Assembly (NCBI GenBank): GCA_016222945.1
Contig: JACRPY010000004.1
Span: 310,001 to 374,000, forward strand
DNA: 64,000 nucleotides
From: Methanobacterium sp.
GTDB lineage: Archaea > Methanobacteriota > Methanobacteria > Methanobacteriales > Methanobacteriaceae
Direction of reading: 5' to 3'
This document shows positions 25,344-33,281 of this stretch, piece after piece. The translations under genes were made by a program, and so were the position numbers. The notes beneath the pieces are model-generated. The model was not told where the DNA came from. It ran no database searches and saw nothing but the letters and a program-made list of their open reading frames with translations. Within the stretch, counting starts at the first letter, position 1. Every line of letters starts with the position of its first letter.

Positions 25344-26399
25344 ATGGATGAAAAAGGATATGCATTTACACCATTGGTATTTTTGCTTTTTATACCTATA
25401 ATGATACTTGCTGTATCATATGGAAACATAGTTGAAGAAATAAACGCTATTTCTACTATTGCATTAGGAGGAGATGTAACACACGATACAGCAGTTAATA
25501 TATATACTTCAATAGAAAAGGGTACTTCTGATGCAGGTAGAAACGGTGCTTATAACGCTACAAGGAAGGTAATAGACGAACGTAAGTTTTTAACCAACAG
25601 TACAAGTTATATCCGGAATGTTACGATTATTAACCTCAATGCGCATGTGACATCGACTTGTATGCAGCTGGAAAATGAGACTGGAAGGGAAATATACATA
25701 AACAATATTCCAATTACCAATTACACCAGAAGTACATTTAGTGCAAGTGATGTAACCATTAGCCAGGAAGATCCTTTTGGATTTTATGTGGATGTAAAAG
25801 CAGGAATACCTATTAAAGTTGTTCAAAGAGATCAGGTTTATGAGGGTGCAACACCTAAAATAAGAGTTTATGTTCCTATTGACAGATTAGAAGATCCATA
25901 TATTTGGATTAACTCAAAAGAAAGGACAAGCAATGTTATTTATAAATACCCCTATCAAACATATACTCCTGTATTTGGGCTTGAATACCATTTCGCGGAT
26001 GTTGTAGAACAAGGAAAACTACATTATTTATGGGAATGTCTTAATGGTACTGATGATGCAGATCCAGGTAAAATAACTCCTAGACCATATTATTTCCAGG
26101 ATATACATGGACTGTCATTCTTTGATAGATTAGAAAATAAGACACCTGGCACTAGTACAAGCCTTATAAATACAAGAATGAGTACTTTTATACTGGGAGA
26201 TCCGTTATATGAAGAACATGGGAGAGAGAGTGTGTCAAGAATAGATAATGAATATTTTGCAAATATAGGGGGGGGAACAATAGAAACAAAACATGGTTCT
26301 ATTATAACTGCAATTCGGGATCCTGAGGGATCAATATTCTATCTTTCACCTCCTTACAAAACTTATTTAGGTTTAGCTGGTAGCCCATATAACTATTAA
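25344..26399 (+). CDS. Exported surface protein with pilin-like N-terminus
   Basis: 351 residues with AAAGGAT before the start. The N-terminus MDEKGYAFTPLVFLLFIPIMI again has DxKG, an aromatic residue and xF[ST] ahead of a hydrophobic helix. The mature part contains several NxS/NxT sites and no cysteine pairs apart from a few scattered Cys. It follows the 686-residue protein by 26 bases. The shared signal type and close packing suggest that the three proteins from 22347 to 26399 form one extracellular assembly. Function unknown. Confidence 0.68.
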   Translation: MDEKGYAFTPLVFLLFIPIMILAVSYGNIVEEINAISTIALGGDVTHDTAVNIYTSIEKGTSDAGRNGAYNATRKVIDERKFLTNSTSYIRNVTIINLNAHVTSTCMQLENETGREIYINNIPITNYTRSTFSASDVTISQEDPFGFYVDVKAGIPIKVVQRDQVYEGATPKIRVYVPIDRLEDPYIWINSKERTSNVIYKYPYQTYTPVFGLEYHFADVVEQGKLHYLWECLNGTDDADPGKITPRPYYFQDIHGLSFFDRLENKTPGTSTSLINTRMSTFILGDPLYEEHGRESVSRIDNEYFANIGGGTIETKHGSIITAIRDPEGSIFYLSPPYKTYLGLAGSPYNY

Positions 26400-26828
26400 A
26401 TGGTGATAACAATTTTCTCAGATAATAAAGGACAGGTAAGTGCAGAGCTAATACTGGTTACAGTAATCTTTCTAGTGATAGCATTGGGCTTCATTAATCT
26501 AGTAAGTAATGAAATGGGCAACACACAGACTGGAAAGCTTGGAGAAGCAAGAATGCTGGGCGAGAAAATAGCTGAAACAATAAACACAGTATATAAAAAT
26601 GGGCCAGGATATTCCATTAATCTGGATTTACCTAATGCAGATGAACTTAATTTTACAGCCAAGGTGACCACGGTAAACAGTACGGGTTATTTAAACATGA
26701 CATATGGAACTCGATCGATTCAAATAAAGTTAATTGCTAAAGATTATACACTTCCAATCAATTTGAATCCTGGCGAAAGGTATAAAGTATATAATGACAA
26801 TGGTACAATAAGGTTTACAGCATTTTAA
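26400..26828 (+). CDS. Class III signal peptide pilin-like protein
   Basis: 142 residues. The N-terminus contains SDNKGQVSAELILVTVIFLV, a standard class III signal (G, QVSAE, helix). The mature domain is a short beta-rich pilin-like region. ATG 26400 directly follows the previous stop, but it has no ribosome binding site; GGTGAT at 26402-26407 instead stands four bases before an ATT codon at 26412, which would give a start of the same length as the sister pilins. I keep ATG as the formal start and regard ATT as a real possibility. Confidence 0.82.
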   Translation: MVITIFSDNKGQVSAELILVTVIFLVIALGFINLVSNEMGNTQTGKLGEARMLGEKIAETINTVYKNGPGYSINLDLPNADELNFTAKVTTVNSTGYLNMTYGTRSIQIKLIAKDYTLPINLNPGERYKVYNDNGTIRFTAF

Positions 26829-26866
26829 TTAAACTGATATATTAAAGGTATTAAGGAGCTTATTTT

Positions 26867-27283
26867 ATGGATTTAGAACCAGGCTGGGAAAAAAAAGCAT
26901 TAATCGTGCTGGGTATAATAACAGTTATTATTGTAATTTATGCATTTAATCCTTTTGCAGGCACTCCCAATGTGCAAATTCAAAATCAGACACCAGAAAC
27001 ACCTGCAGTAACTCCGCCACCAGCAGTTGTAACTCCTAATAACACAACTGCAAACAGAACCAATGTCAATATAACCACAAATGGTACTGGAACATTTCAA
27101 ATAACAGCAGAACAGGCTAAGAAGATAGCTGCTGAATCTGGATACATTACTGGAGAACCTATTAAAGGAATATATAATGTTATCAATGTTTGGATTGTTC
27201 CCTTAATGAAAAACAATAAAATAGTTAAAAACGTATACATTGATGCATCAAATGGAAATAAAGTTTTCATAGAAGTGAAATGA
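26867..27283 (+). CDS. Membrane-anchored protein with PepSY-like C-terminal domain
   Basis: 138 residues, with AAGGAG before the ATG. A single hydrophobic helix lies at about residues 10-27, followed by a Pro/Thr/Asn-rich linker (residues 35-75) with NTT and NRT glycosylation sites. The last ~60 residues read ITAEQAKKIAAESGY, then a strand series ending YIDASNGNKVFIEV, which is the pattern of a PepSY unit. PepSY domains are often protease inhibitors or stability modulators outside the membrane. Here it could protect or tune the surface proteins encoded upstream, which is inference. Confidence 0.65.
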   Translation: MDLEPGWEKKALIVLGIITVIIVIYAFNPFAGTPNVQIQNQTPETPAVTPPPAVVTPNNTTANRTNVNITTNGTGTFQITAEQAKKIAAESGYITGEPIKGIYNVINVWIVPLMKNNKIVKNVYIDASNGNKVFIEVK

Positions 27284-27312
27284 CATAAAATTTATTTTAA
27301 GAGGAAAAAGCA

Positions 27313-28110
27313 ATGGGAACAATCGAAGTATTAATAATGGTAGCCTTATTCATAGTGCTGATGGTATTTGTATTCTCAACAGCACTTTTAACACCTGTAA
27401 TCGGTAAAAAAAATCTTATATTTGTACTAGGAATAGGATTTATCGTAGGGATAATTGGAGGTGCTTTTTTTATATCTCCAGTAGCCGATGATTTACCCAG
27501 TATTGCAAATTCTTTTTATCATTCTACTTCTGGTGATTTAGAAACCCTTAATATAGATATTTCAACAAATGTAGATATTAATCAGTATATAGCAAATCTT
27601 AAGAATGTTGATGGAGTAAAAAGTGTTGAAGTAAGCGGTATAACAGTTAAAACTGCTCAATTTTCTGATAAATGGAAGAATATACTTTCAAAACGTATAA
27701 CTATTTCTAATAAGGACATAAAATCAGCTAAAGTTCTATCAAACGATAGTATTATGATTGAAATAAAAAGTGGGAGTGATCCTCAACTTACACTAAAAAA
27801 ATTGAATGACTGGCTCATGCTTGTTGGCGGAATAGATTTAAAATATAGTCTAGTACACGCAACTGCAAAAGTAGAAACAGCAAAAGTTAACTCTGTTTCA
27901 AATTATATAACCAAAGATGCAGTGGTAACAAGTGTAGAAGGACCAACACAGGAGAAAATAAATTCTATAAATGCCATACTTCCTGATAAATACAATATTA
28001 TTCTTATTTGTGGATTTATTGGATTTTTTGTAGGTTTAGCAGGTGTATTTATAGACACACTCATTGGATTTTTTGAAAATATCAAAAAGAAAATAGGTAA
28101 AAATGAATAA
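27313..28110 (+). CDS. Membrane protein of unknown function with external domain
   Basis: 265 residues, AGAGGA before the start. Two hydrophobic helices at about residues 5-27 and 35-57 are followed by a soluble region of ~170 residues that contains a repeated alpha-beta layout (VDGVKSVEVSGITVK and later GGIDLKYSLVHATAKVE), and then a C-terminal helix near 232-254 with a basic tail. It is the last gene of the surface cluster and ends 15 bases before dph6. I do not recognise the family. It could be an assembly factor, but no enzyme motif is present. Confidence 0.6.
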   Translation: MGTIEVLIMVALFIVLMVFVFSTALLTPVIGKKNLIFVLGIGFIVGIIGGAFFISPVADDLPSIANSFYHSTSGDLETLNIDISTNVDINQYIANLKNVDGVKSVEVSGITVKTAQFSDKWKNILSKRITISNKDIKSAKVLSNDSIMIEIKSGSDPQLTLKKLNDWLMLVGGIDLKYSLVHATAKVETAKVNSVSNYITKDAVVTSVEGPTQEKINSINAILPDKYNIILICGFIGFFVGLAGVFIDTLIGFFENIKKKIGKNE

Positions 28111-28125
28111 ACATCAAGTGATCTT

Positions 28126-28806
28126 ATGAAAACAGCGATTCTATATTCTGGAGGTAAAGATAGTACAATGGCTTTGTACAAGGCTATTGAAGAGGGTCAT
28201 GAAGTAAAATATTTAATATCCCTTGTTTCTGATAACCCTAATTCTTACATGTTCCATGTTCCCAATATACATATAACAGACCTTTTGGCTGAAGCAGCAG
28301 AAATTCCCCTTATTAAGAAGGTAACAAAAGGGATTAAAGAAGAAGAATTAGGAGATTTAAACGAAGTTTTAAGTGATTTAAAGGATAAAGGAATAGAAGC
28401 AATATATTCTGGAGCTTTATTTTCTGTTTATCAAAAATCAAGGATAGATAAAATATGCAGAGATTTGAAACTTAAATCATGCGCTCCATTATGGCACATA
28501 GACCCCCTAGAATACATGGAAGAAATAATTGATCTGGGATTTGAAGTTATAATAACCAGCGTATCTGCAGAAGGCTTTGATGAATCATGGCTAGGTAGGA
28601 AAATTGATAGAAACGTTCTTGATGAAATTATTAATTTAAATAAAAAAAATGGAATTCATATAGGTTTTGAAGGTGGCGAAGCAGAAACACTGGTTTTAGA
28701 TGGCCCTATATTCAATAAAAAAATTAAAATTATTGAATCTGAAAAGATTTGGGATAGAGATAATGGACATTACTTAATCAAGAAGGCTTTACTTGTAGAT
28801 AAATGA
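28126..28806 (+). CDS. Diphthine--ammonia ligase family protein (Dph6-like)
   Basis: 226 residues starting after AAGTGAT. LYSGGKDSTMALYKA is the PP-loop of N-type ATP pyrophosphatases, and GFEGGEAETLVLDGP near the C-terminus is the second conserved block of this family. The enzyme would convert diphthine on elongation factor 2 to diphthamide with ATP and ammonia. It is of normal archaeal length. It follows the surface cluster closely but is a housekeeping translation gene. Confidence 0.82.
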   Translation: MKTAILYSGGKDSTMALYKAIEEGHEVKYLISLVSDNPNSYMFHVPNIHITDLLAEAAEIPLIKKVTKGIKEEELGDLNEVLSDLKDKGIEAIYSGALFSVYQKSRIDKICRDLKLKSCAPLWHIDPLEYMEEIIDLGFEVIITSVSAEGFDESWLGRKIDRNVLDEIINLNKKNGIHIGFEGGEAETLVLDGPIFNKKIKIIESEKIWDRDNGHYLIKKALLVDK

Positions 28807-28834
28807 AATAAGTATTTTTAATTCTTTTTTAGCT

Positions 28835-28891
<57 letters not shown>

Positions 28892-28893
28892 TT

Positions 28894-29274
28894 TTATTCT
28901 AATGCTGGAGCAATCCAGTCAATGAACTTTTCTACATTAGAAGTTCTAATTTCAACTTCAATTTCTCCCAGAGTAGAGTAGACTGTTTCTACAAAATTAG
29001 GCACCCCAACAAATGCTGCCTGTTTACTTAAACTAAACTGTATTTTATTTGTACCCATTCCTTTTAACATCATTTTTCTTGCAGCACCACGGATTTTCCT
29101 TTGAACTAATTCTTTATGGAAATTATTTATAGATTCACTTCCTCCCAAAATACTAACAAAATTTTCCTCTATTATGATCTCATCATAATCAAATAAGTTA
29201 GAAAGAGCCTTTATGACTTTATCAATGTCTTCTGTAGGATTTACATCACATTTAGCATATATTTCACATTTCAT
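28894..29274 (-). CDS. UPF0201-type RNA-binding-like protein
   Basis: 126 residues from ATG 29274; TTGGAG nine bases upstream fixes this start over an in-frame TTG at 29289. The sequence is a mixed alpha/beta domain beginning MKCEIYAKCDVNPTEDIDKV with the family block ILGGSESI and RIRGAARKMM. I recognise it as an archaeal UPF0201 protein. The neighbour upstream is UPF0200; in some archaea the two are fused in one protein, so a joint function is likely. The function itself is not known. Confidence 0.7.
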   Translation of the reverse strand: MKCEIYAKCDVNPTEDIDKVIKALSNLFDYDEIIIEENFVSILGGSESINNFHKELVQRKIRGAARKMMLKGMGTNKIQFSLSKQAAFVGVPNFVETVYSTLGEIEVEIRTSNVEKFIDWIAPALE

Positions 29275-29307
29275 TATATTAAGCTCCAAAAAGCTATTAA
29301 TTTAAAC

Positions 29308-29865
29308 CTAATTCTTCTTTTTCAGTTCATTTTTTAATATGCTCCGAATATTGTTTTTAAATTTCCAAATAGGTCCTTCATTAATTATCATGTAATCAGA
29401 AGTTGCAATAGCATTCCCAATTCCAAAGTTAAGTTCTCTATTATCTCTTTTTTGAAATTGTGAAAAATTAACAGAATCATCTGACCTGCGACGCTTTTTT
29501 AATCTCATAAAACGGGCTTTTGGGCTGGAATAAATTGCTATAACTTTAAACTCTTTAAATTGTTTTTTAAATATTTCTATTTCTGCAGGACTACGTATAC
29601 CTTCAATTATATAATTAAAATTATCGTTTTTAAAATCTTCAGACTTGGATCCATTAATGATTTCAACACATCTATCAGCAACCACATATTTTCCGTATTC
29701 CTTACGTAATTTAACGGCTGTTTCACCAATATCCTCATCTCTGGCCATAGCTTCATTACGTATAACATCTCCCATCCGTATTATATGGAATCCAAGATTT
29801 TTTGCAACTCTTGCAACCACACTTTTGCCTGATCCTGGCAGTCCTGTTACTCCGATTACTCGCAT
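29308..29865 (-). CDS. UPF0200-type P-loop nucleotide kinase
   Basis: 185 residues starting after GAAGTGA. The N-terminal VTGLPGSGKS is a Walker A motif, and the following IRMGDVIRNE is the lid/base-binding region typical of dephospho-CoA-kinase-like and adenylate-kinase-like proteins. It is an archaeal UPF0200 member with unproven substrate. A dephospho-CoA kinase role is tempting because the next gene upstream makes a CoA precursor, but archaeal dephospho-CoA kinases of another family are known. It precedes the UPF0201 gene by 33 bases on the same strand. Confidence 0.75.
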   Translation of the reverse strand: MRVIGVTGLPGSGKSVVARVAKNLGFHIIRMGDVIRNEAMARDEDIGETAVKLRKEYGKYVVADRCVEIINGSKSEDFKNDNFNYIIEGIRSPAEIEIFKKQFKEFKVIAIYSSPKARFMRLKKRRRSDDSVNFSQFQKRDNRELNFGIGNAIATSDYMIINEGPIWKFKNNIRSILKNELKKKN

Positions 29866-29930
29866 GATTTCACTTCAAATGAATTTATAATAGTATATTT
29901 TTTGTTTAAAATGATATTTTATATTTATTT

Positions 29931-30043
29931 CTTATTTTTAAATGCTTTCAAAATTCTCCGAATTTTGAGGCATCAAAAATCTCTTATTTTTAAATGCTTT
30001 CAAAATTCTCCGAATTTTGGTGCCGTAAAATTTAAAATTTTAC
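29931..30043. repeat. Tandem 52-bp unit with triloop hairpins
   Basis: A 37-bp direct repeat occurs at 29931-29967 and 29983-30019, exactly 52 bases apart. Each copy contains the hairpin CAAAATTC-tcc-GAATTTTG (29949-29967; 30001-30019). A third hairpin of a different sequence, GTAAAATT-taa-AATTTTAC (30025-30043), overlaps the stop codon of the phosphopantothenate synthetase gene. On the minus strand the array is the 3' end of that gene and the leader of the UPF0200 gene. It lacks the GAGGTTGAAG word of the elements at 14886 and 31251 but has the same stem-of-eight, loop-of-three plan. Confidence 0.85.
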
Positions 30044-30795
30044 AGGCTATCAAATTCTTTAATGGAATTTAGCATTACCTTTAATGACTCTTCAAGATTA
30101 CGTGCATTGTTAAAATTACAAACTATTTTTTTAAGCTCATCAGGACTCTTTTTTTTAAGAAAAGAGACTTCACTAATTAAACAGGGAATAATCCTTGTTA
30201 TATTATCTACAATAGTAATAGATGCAGTTTTAGAAGTTCTGGATAATGGATTTAAATCAATAGCTATTACAAATTTGCCTTCTTTAACCAATGCTTCAGT
30301 CCTATCACCATCTTCAAGAGGAACCAGCACCACATCAGCTTTGTATATACCTTCATGGCTTACTTTTCCCCGATGACTGCTAATGTCTTCCATTTGAACT
30401 TGATCATTATCTTCAGTTCCCATAATTTCATGAGCACCATGTTCTTTTAATATTTTCTCAATTGCTTTAACTCTTTGAGGAGTTCTATAAAAAAGGTTAA
30501 TTTCTATTTTTGCATTTAAAACATGGGCTAAATCCACAATTTTTTCAGCTACAAGAGCTGTAGCATTCCCATTTATAGATATAACTGGATTATTTGCCAG
30601 TAATAATGCAGCAGCAGCACTTTCAATTGCATTTAGGGATGTTTGTGTTGTTTTTTCCCCAATCAAGTAATCAAATGCTTCACCTCTCCCATGGGCAATC
30701 ATTCCAGCATCAGCAAGAATACCTGATTTATAGGCTTCTACAATTTTATCTCTTAATTTTAATGATTCATATCGAGGATGATCTTTATTTATCAT
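30040..30795 (-). CDS. 4-phosphopantoate--beta-alanine ligase (archaeal phosphopantothenate synthetase)
   Basis: 251 residues. The protein matches the archaeal PPS family throughout: HPRYESLKLRDKI at the N-terminus, AHGRGEAFDYLIGE, the NGNATALVAEK block, and the nucleotide-side segment VPLEDGDRTEALVKEG followed by IAIDLNPLSRTSK. In archaea this enzyme joins 4-phosphopantoate and beta-alanine with ATP, replacing the bacterial pantothenate synthetase/kinase route to CoA. The length is normal. Its stop lies inside a hairpin at 30025-30043. Confidence 0.9.
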   Translation of the reverse strand: MINKDHPRYESLKLRDKIVEAYKSGILADAGMIAHGRGEAFDYLIGEKTTQTSLNAIESAAAALLLANNPVISINGNATALVAEKIVDLAHVLNAKIEINLFYRTPQRVKAIEKILKEHGAHEIMGTEDNDQVQMEDISSHRGKVSHEGIYKADVVLVPLEDGDRTEALVKEGKFVIAIDLNPLSRTSKTASITIVDNITRIIPCLISEVSFLKKKSPDELKKIVCNFNNARNLEESLKVMLNSIKEFDSL

Positions 30796-31004
30796 AAATA
30801 TTCACGTTTTAAGGATAATCAAATTTTTATTTTTATAAATTTAGGAATAAAATCTAATATTATTTGAATTAATTAGAAAATAATCTCCAAAAGTTATAAT
30901 AACTATTATGTTACTATAAAATATATTTAAAGAGCATGAATAGATATAAACTCTTCCTTACGAATATATTATTAAATCTAAAATATAAATAGTGGAGGGA
31001 TAAT

Positions 31005-31244
31005 ATGAAAGACACTATTGATATAAAGACAGAAGATGGTGAATACAGGAAACAGGAAAAAAAAGCTTTAAAAAGAAGAAAAATAAATAAATATGGAATA
31101 TATGCAAGTTTAATTTTTATTGCAGCCGGTTTAATATGGTATGCAGTAAATCTTGGGCTAATTCCAGTTGATATTATAATCAAACAAGCTGGGCCTATTT
31201 TAATTGTTATTATAGGAATATTAATTTTAGTAAAATCAATATAA
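31005..31244 (+). CDS. Small DUF5668-like membrane protein
   Basis: 79 residues with an excellent GGAGGGAT site. The first 27 residues are highly charged (KTEDGEYRKQEKKALKRRK), followed by two hydrophobic segments (IYASLIFIAAGLIWYAV and AGPILIVIIGILILV) separated by a short loop with GLIP. The pattern resembles LiaF-type/DUF5668 transmembrane units. It is divergent from the phosphopantothenate synthetase gene. The role is unknown; stress-sensing in the membrane is a guess by family. Confidence 0.62.
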   Translation: MKDTIDIKTEDGEYRKQEKKALKRRKINKYGIYASLIFIAAGLIWYAVNLGLIPVDIIIKQAGPILIVIIGILILVKSI

Positions 31245-31250
31245 TTAATT

Positions 31251-31404
31251 TTTTGAGGTTGAAGAAATACTGTGATTTTCGAACCCAAAATCAAAGATTT
31301 TGAGGTTGAAGAAACATGTGTTTCTTAACTTTCGAAAATATATAAATTTTTGAGGTTGAAGAAATGCTACGCATTTCTGAACCCAAAATCAAAGATTTTG
31401 AGGT
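31251..31404 (+). repeat. Structured hairpin element, three units, before the M42 aminopeptidase
   Basis: The word GAGGTTGAAGAAA occurs at 31255, 31302 and 31352. The first and third copies open a unit of the form GGTT-GA-stem-loop-stem-G-AACCC; the third is cleanest, AGAAATGC-tac-GCATTTCT at 31360-31378. The middle one has AAGAAACA-tg-TGTTTCTT (31309-31326). Between units lies CAAAATC-aaa-GATTTTG; with flanks this makes an identical 26-bp repeat at 31281-31306 and 31379-31404. The last copy ends in GAGGT (31400-31404), five bases before the ATG of the next gene, so it supplies its ribosome binding site. The same design is found at 14886 and, inverted, at 37303. Confidence 0.85.
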
Positions 31405-31409
31405 ATCCC

Positions 31410-32438
31410 ATGAATAATCTGTTAAAAGAACTATCAAATGCACCAGGAATATCTGGTTTTGAAGATGAAATTAGAAAAATAATGGAAAATGAATTAAAAG
31501 ACCATGTTGATGAAATAGAAACTGATAATCTTGGAAATGTTATCTTCACAAAAAAAGGAAAAGAAAACAATAAAAAAATAATGTTAGCAGCCCATATGGA
31601 TGAAATAGGGCTTATGGTCAAATATATTGACAAAAAAGGATTTATTAAGTTTTCTAAGATTGGAGGCATAAATGATCAGATGCTTTTAAACCAAGAAGTT
31701 TATATACACAGTGATAATAATAAAATACTCGGAGTAATAGGTGCAAAACCACCTCACAGGATGAAACCTGCAGAAAAAAAGAAAGTAATTGAATATGAAA
31801 ACATGTTCATAGATATAGGGGCTAATGATAAAGAAGAAGCAGAAAAAATGGTTAATATAGGGGATCCTATAACTATAAAACATGAATTTTCTAAATTATC
31901 CGATTCAAAGGTAACTGGAAAGGCATTTGATAATAGAGTCGGCTGCTACGTGCTTATTGAAGCTATGAAAAGAGCTGAAAGCAATGCTACAATTTATGGT
32001 GTAGGGACGGTTCAAGAAGAAGTAGGACTTAAAGGAGCAAAAACTTCAGCCTTCAAGATTAATCCAGATTTAGCAATAGCTTTGGATGTTACTATAGCCG
32101 GGGATCATCCTGGAATTAAATTTGAAGATGCACCTGCAGAAATGGGCAAAGGGCCAGCCATAATTTTAACAGATGCAAGTGGAAGAGGAATTATAACTCA
32201 TCCAAAAGTTAAAAAATTGTTAATTGAAGCAGCTAAAGAAAAAGAAATACCATACCAGCTTGAAGTAAGTGAGGGTGGCACTACTGATGCAACTGCAATC
32301 CATTTAACTCGAGAAGGAATACCTACAGGTGTTTTATCAGTTCCAACAAGATATATTCACACCCCAGTTGAAGTGGTAAGTCTTGATGATATTGAAAACA
32401 CTATAAAACTACTTGTATCTGTAATAGAAAAAGTTTAA
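31410..32438 (+). CDS. M42-family metalloaminopeptidase (glutamyl aminopeptidase/endoglucanase M-like)
   Basis: 342 residues from ATG 31410, five bases after GAGGT of the hairpin element; an open frame continues upstream into the element but is not expected to be translated. Metal ligands and catalytic residues of M42 peptidases are visible: LAAHMDEIG (His, Asp), FDNRVGCYVL (bridging Asp), GTVQEEVGLKGA (catalytic Glu-Glu), ALDVTIAGDHPG (Asp) and RYIHTPVEVV (His). These enzymes form large tetrahedral aminopeptidases that finish protein breakdown in the cytoplasm. The family is well conserved in methanogens. Confidence 0.9.
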   Translation: MNNLLKELSNAPGISGFEDEIRKIMENELKDHVDEIETDNLGNVIFTKKGKENNKKIMLAAHMDEIGLMVKYIDKKGFIKFSKIGGINDQMLLNQEVYIHSDNNKILGVIGAKPPHRMKPAEKKKVIEYENMFIDIGANDKEEAEKMVNIGDPITIKHEFSKLSDSKVTGKAFDNRVGCYVLIEAMKRAESNATIYGVGTVQEEVGLKGAKTSAFKINPDLAIALDVTIAGDHPGIKFEDAPAEMGKGPAIILTDASGRGIITHPKVKKLLIEAAKEKEIPYQLEVSEGGTTDATAIHLTREGIPTGVLSVPTRYIHTPVEVVSLDDIENTIKLLVSVIEKV

Positions 32439-32501
32439 AATTTATTTTATTCAATATCTCATTTTTTTTAAATAATAATTAAAATAAATCCTTTTAAGGA
32501 T

Positions 32502-33218
32502 TTATAGAATTTTATTTTCTTCTGAGCTTGAAAGTATTTCAATTCCATTATTGTTTATTTCATAGGTTATAAACTGGGTAGGTGTTTTAGTACTTCTTAT
32601 TTTTACAATATCCATTACTCGTTCTCTACGGCCAGTGTAAGGATTTTCACGCTTCATAAGTTTTATAGCACCGTAAACAGAGAATAATGCAAGTTCGTTA
32701 AATTCGTGGGATGTTGCACTATCTAATATTATAAGGGCCGTAATGTTTCTATGTTTTAATTCGTATACCAGTAGATCAAATCGATCTCTAAATTCATATG
32801 GTGTTAATTTAGCTGTGTAACTTCCAAGATTATCAATTACAACAACATCTGTGTCTTCAGGTATGTTCTGCAGGATTTTTGCAAAATTTCCTTTCATTGT
32901 GTCGATATCTATACTCATTTCAGCCTCAGTTACTCTTGCTCTGACTCCAGCTAGTTCTATGAAGCTTAAAATGCCGTTATCAAGAAATTCATCTAAATTC
33001 CAGTTAAAAGAATTACCCTGTTCTTTAAGATCGCCGGCATCTTCTTCAGTAGTTATGTATATAGTTTTAAGTCCTTCAATACAGCTATTTTTTGCAAAAT
33101 GAAGTCCAAAAATAGTTTTACCAGAACCTGCATCTCCCGTAACGAGCATGGTTCTACCTGCGGGAAATCCATCCGTTATTTCATCGAATACAGATATACC
33201 AGTTTTTATTCTTTCCAA
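32502..33218 (-). CDS. KaiC-like RecA-superfamily ATPase
   Basis: 238 residues. It begins RIKTGISVFDEITDGFPAGRT and has the Walker A motif TGDAGSGKT, tandem Glu (TTEEDAGDL) and Walker B VVVIDNLGSY, all standard for single-domain KaiC-type proteins. The C-terminus has no extra domain. It lies 63 bases after a response regulator gene on the same strand and is probably in its operon, so it may act in signal transduction, as KaiC-like proteins often do in archaea. Substrate or partner unknown. Confidence 0.82.
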   Translation of the reverse strand: MERIKTGISVFDEITDGFPAGRTMLVTGDAGSGKTIFGLHFAKNSCIEGLKTIYITTEEDAGDLKEQGNSFNWNLDEFLDNGILSFIELAGVRARVTEAEMSIDIDTMKGNFAKILQNIPEDTDVVVIDNLGSYTAKLTPYEFRDRFDLLVYELKHRNITALIILDSATSHEFNELALFSVYGAIKLMKRENPYTGRRERVMDIVKIRSTKTPTQFITYEINNNGIEILSSSEENKIL

Positions 33219-33281
33219 TCTCCCATCTCCTTTAGCTTATTATGCAATGAATTTAACCATATATAATGATTTGATGTTAAA

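Noticed and set aside
30914..31294. Minus-strand frame of 126 codons over the small membrane protein gene
   Set aside because: The + strand gene has GGAGGGAT before its ATG and a sensible two-helix topology. The minus frame has neither and overlaps the hairpin element.
31251..31404. CRISPR array
   Set aside because: The repeated 26-bp unit occurs only twice with another motif between, the spacing is irregular and the repeats are themselves hairpins running into a ribosome binding site. No cas genes are present.
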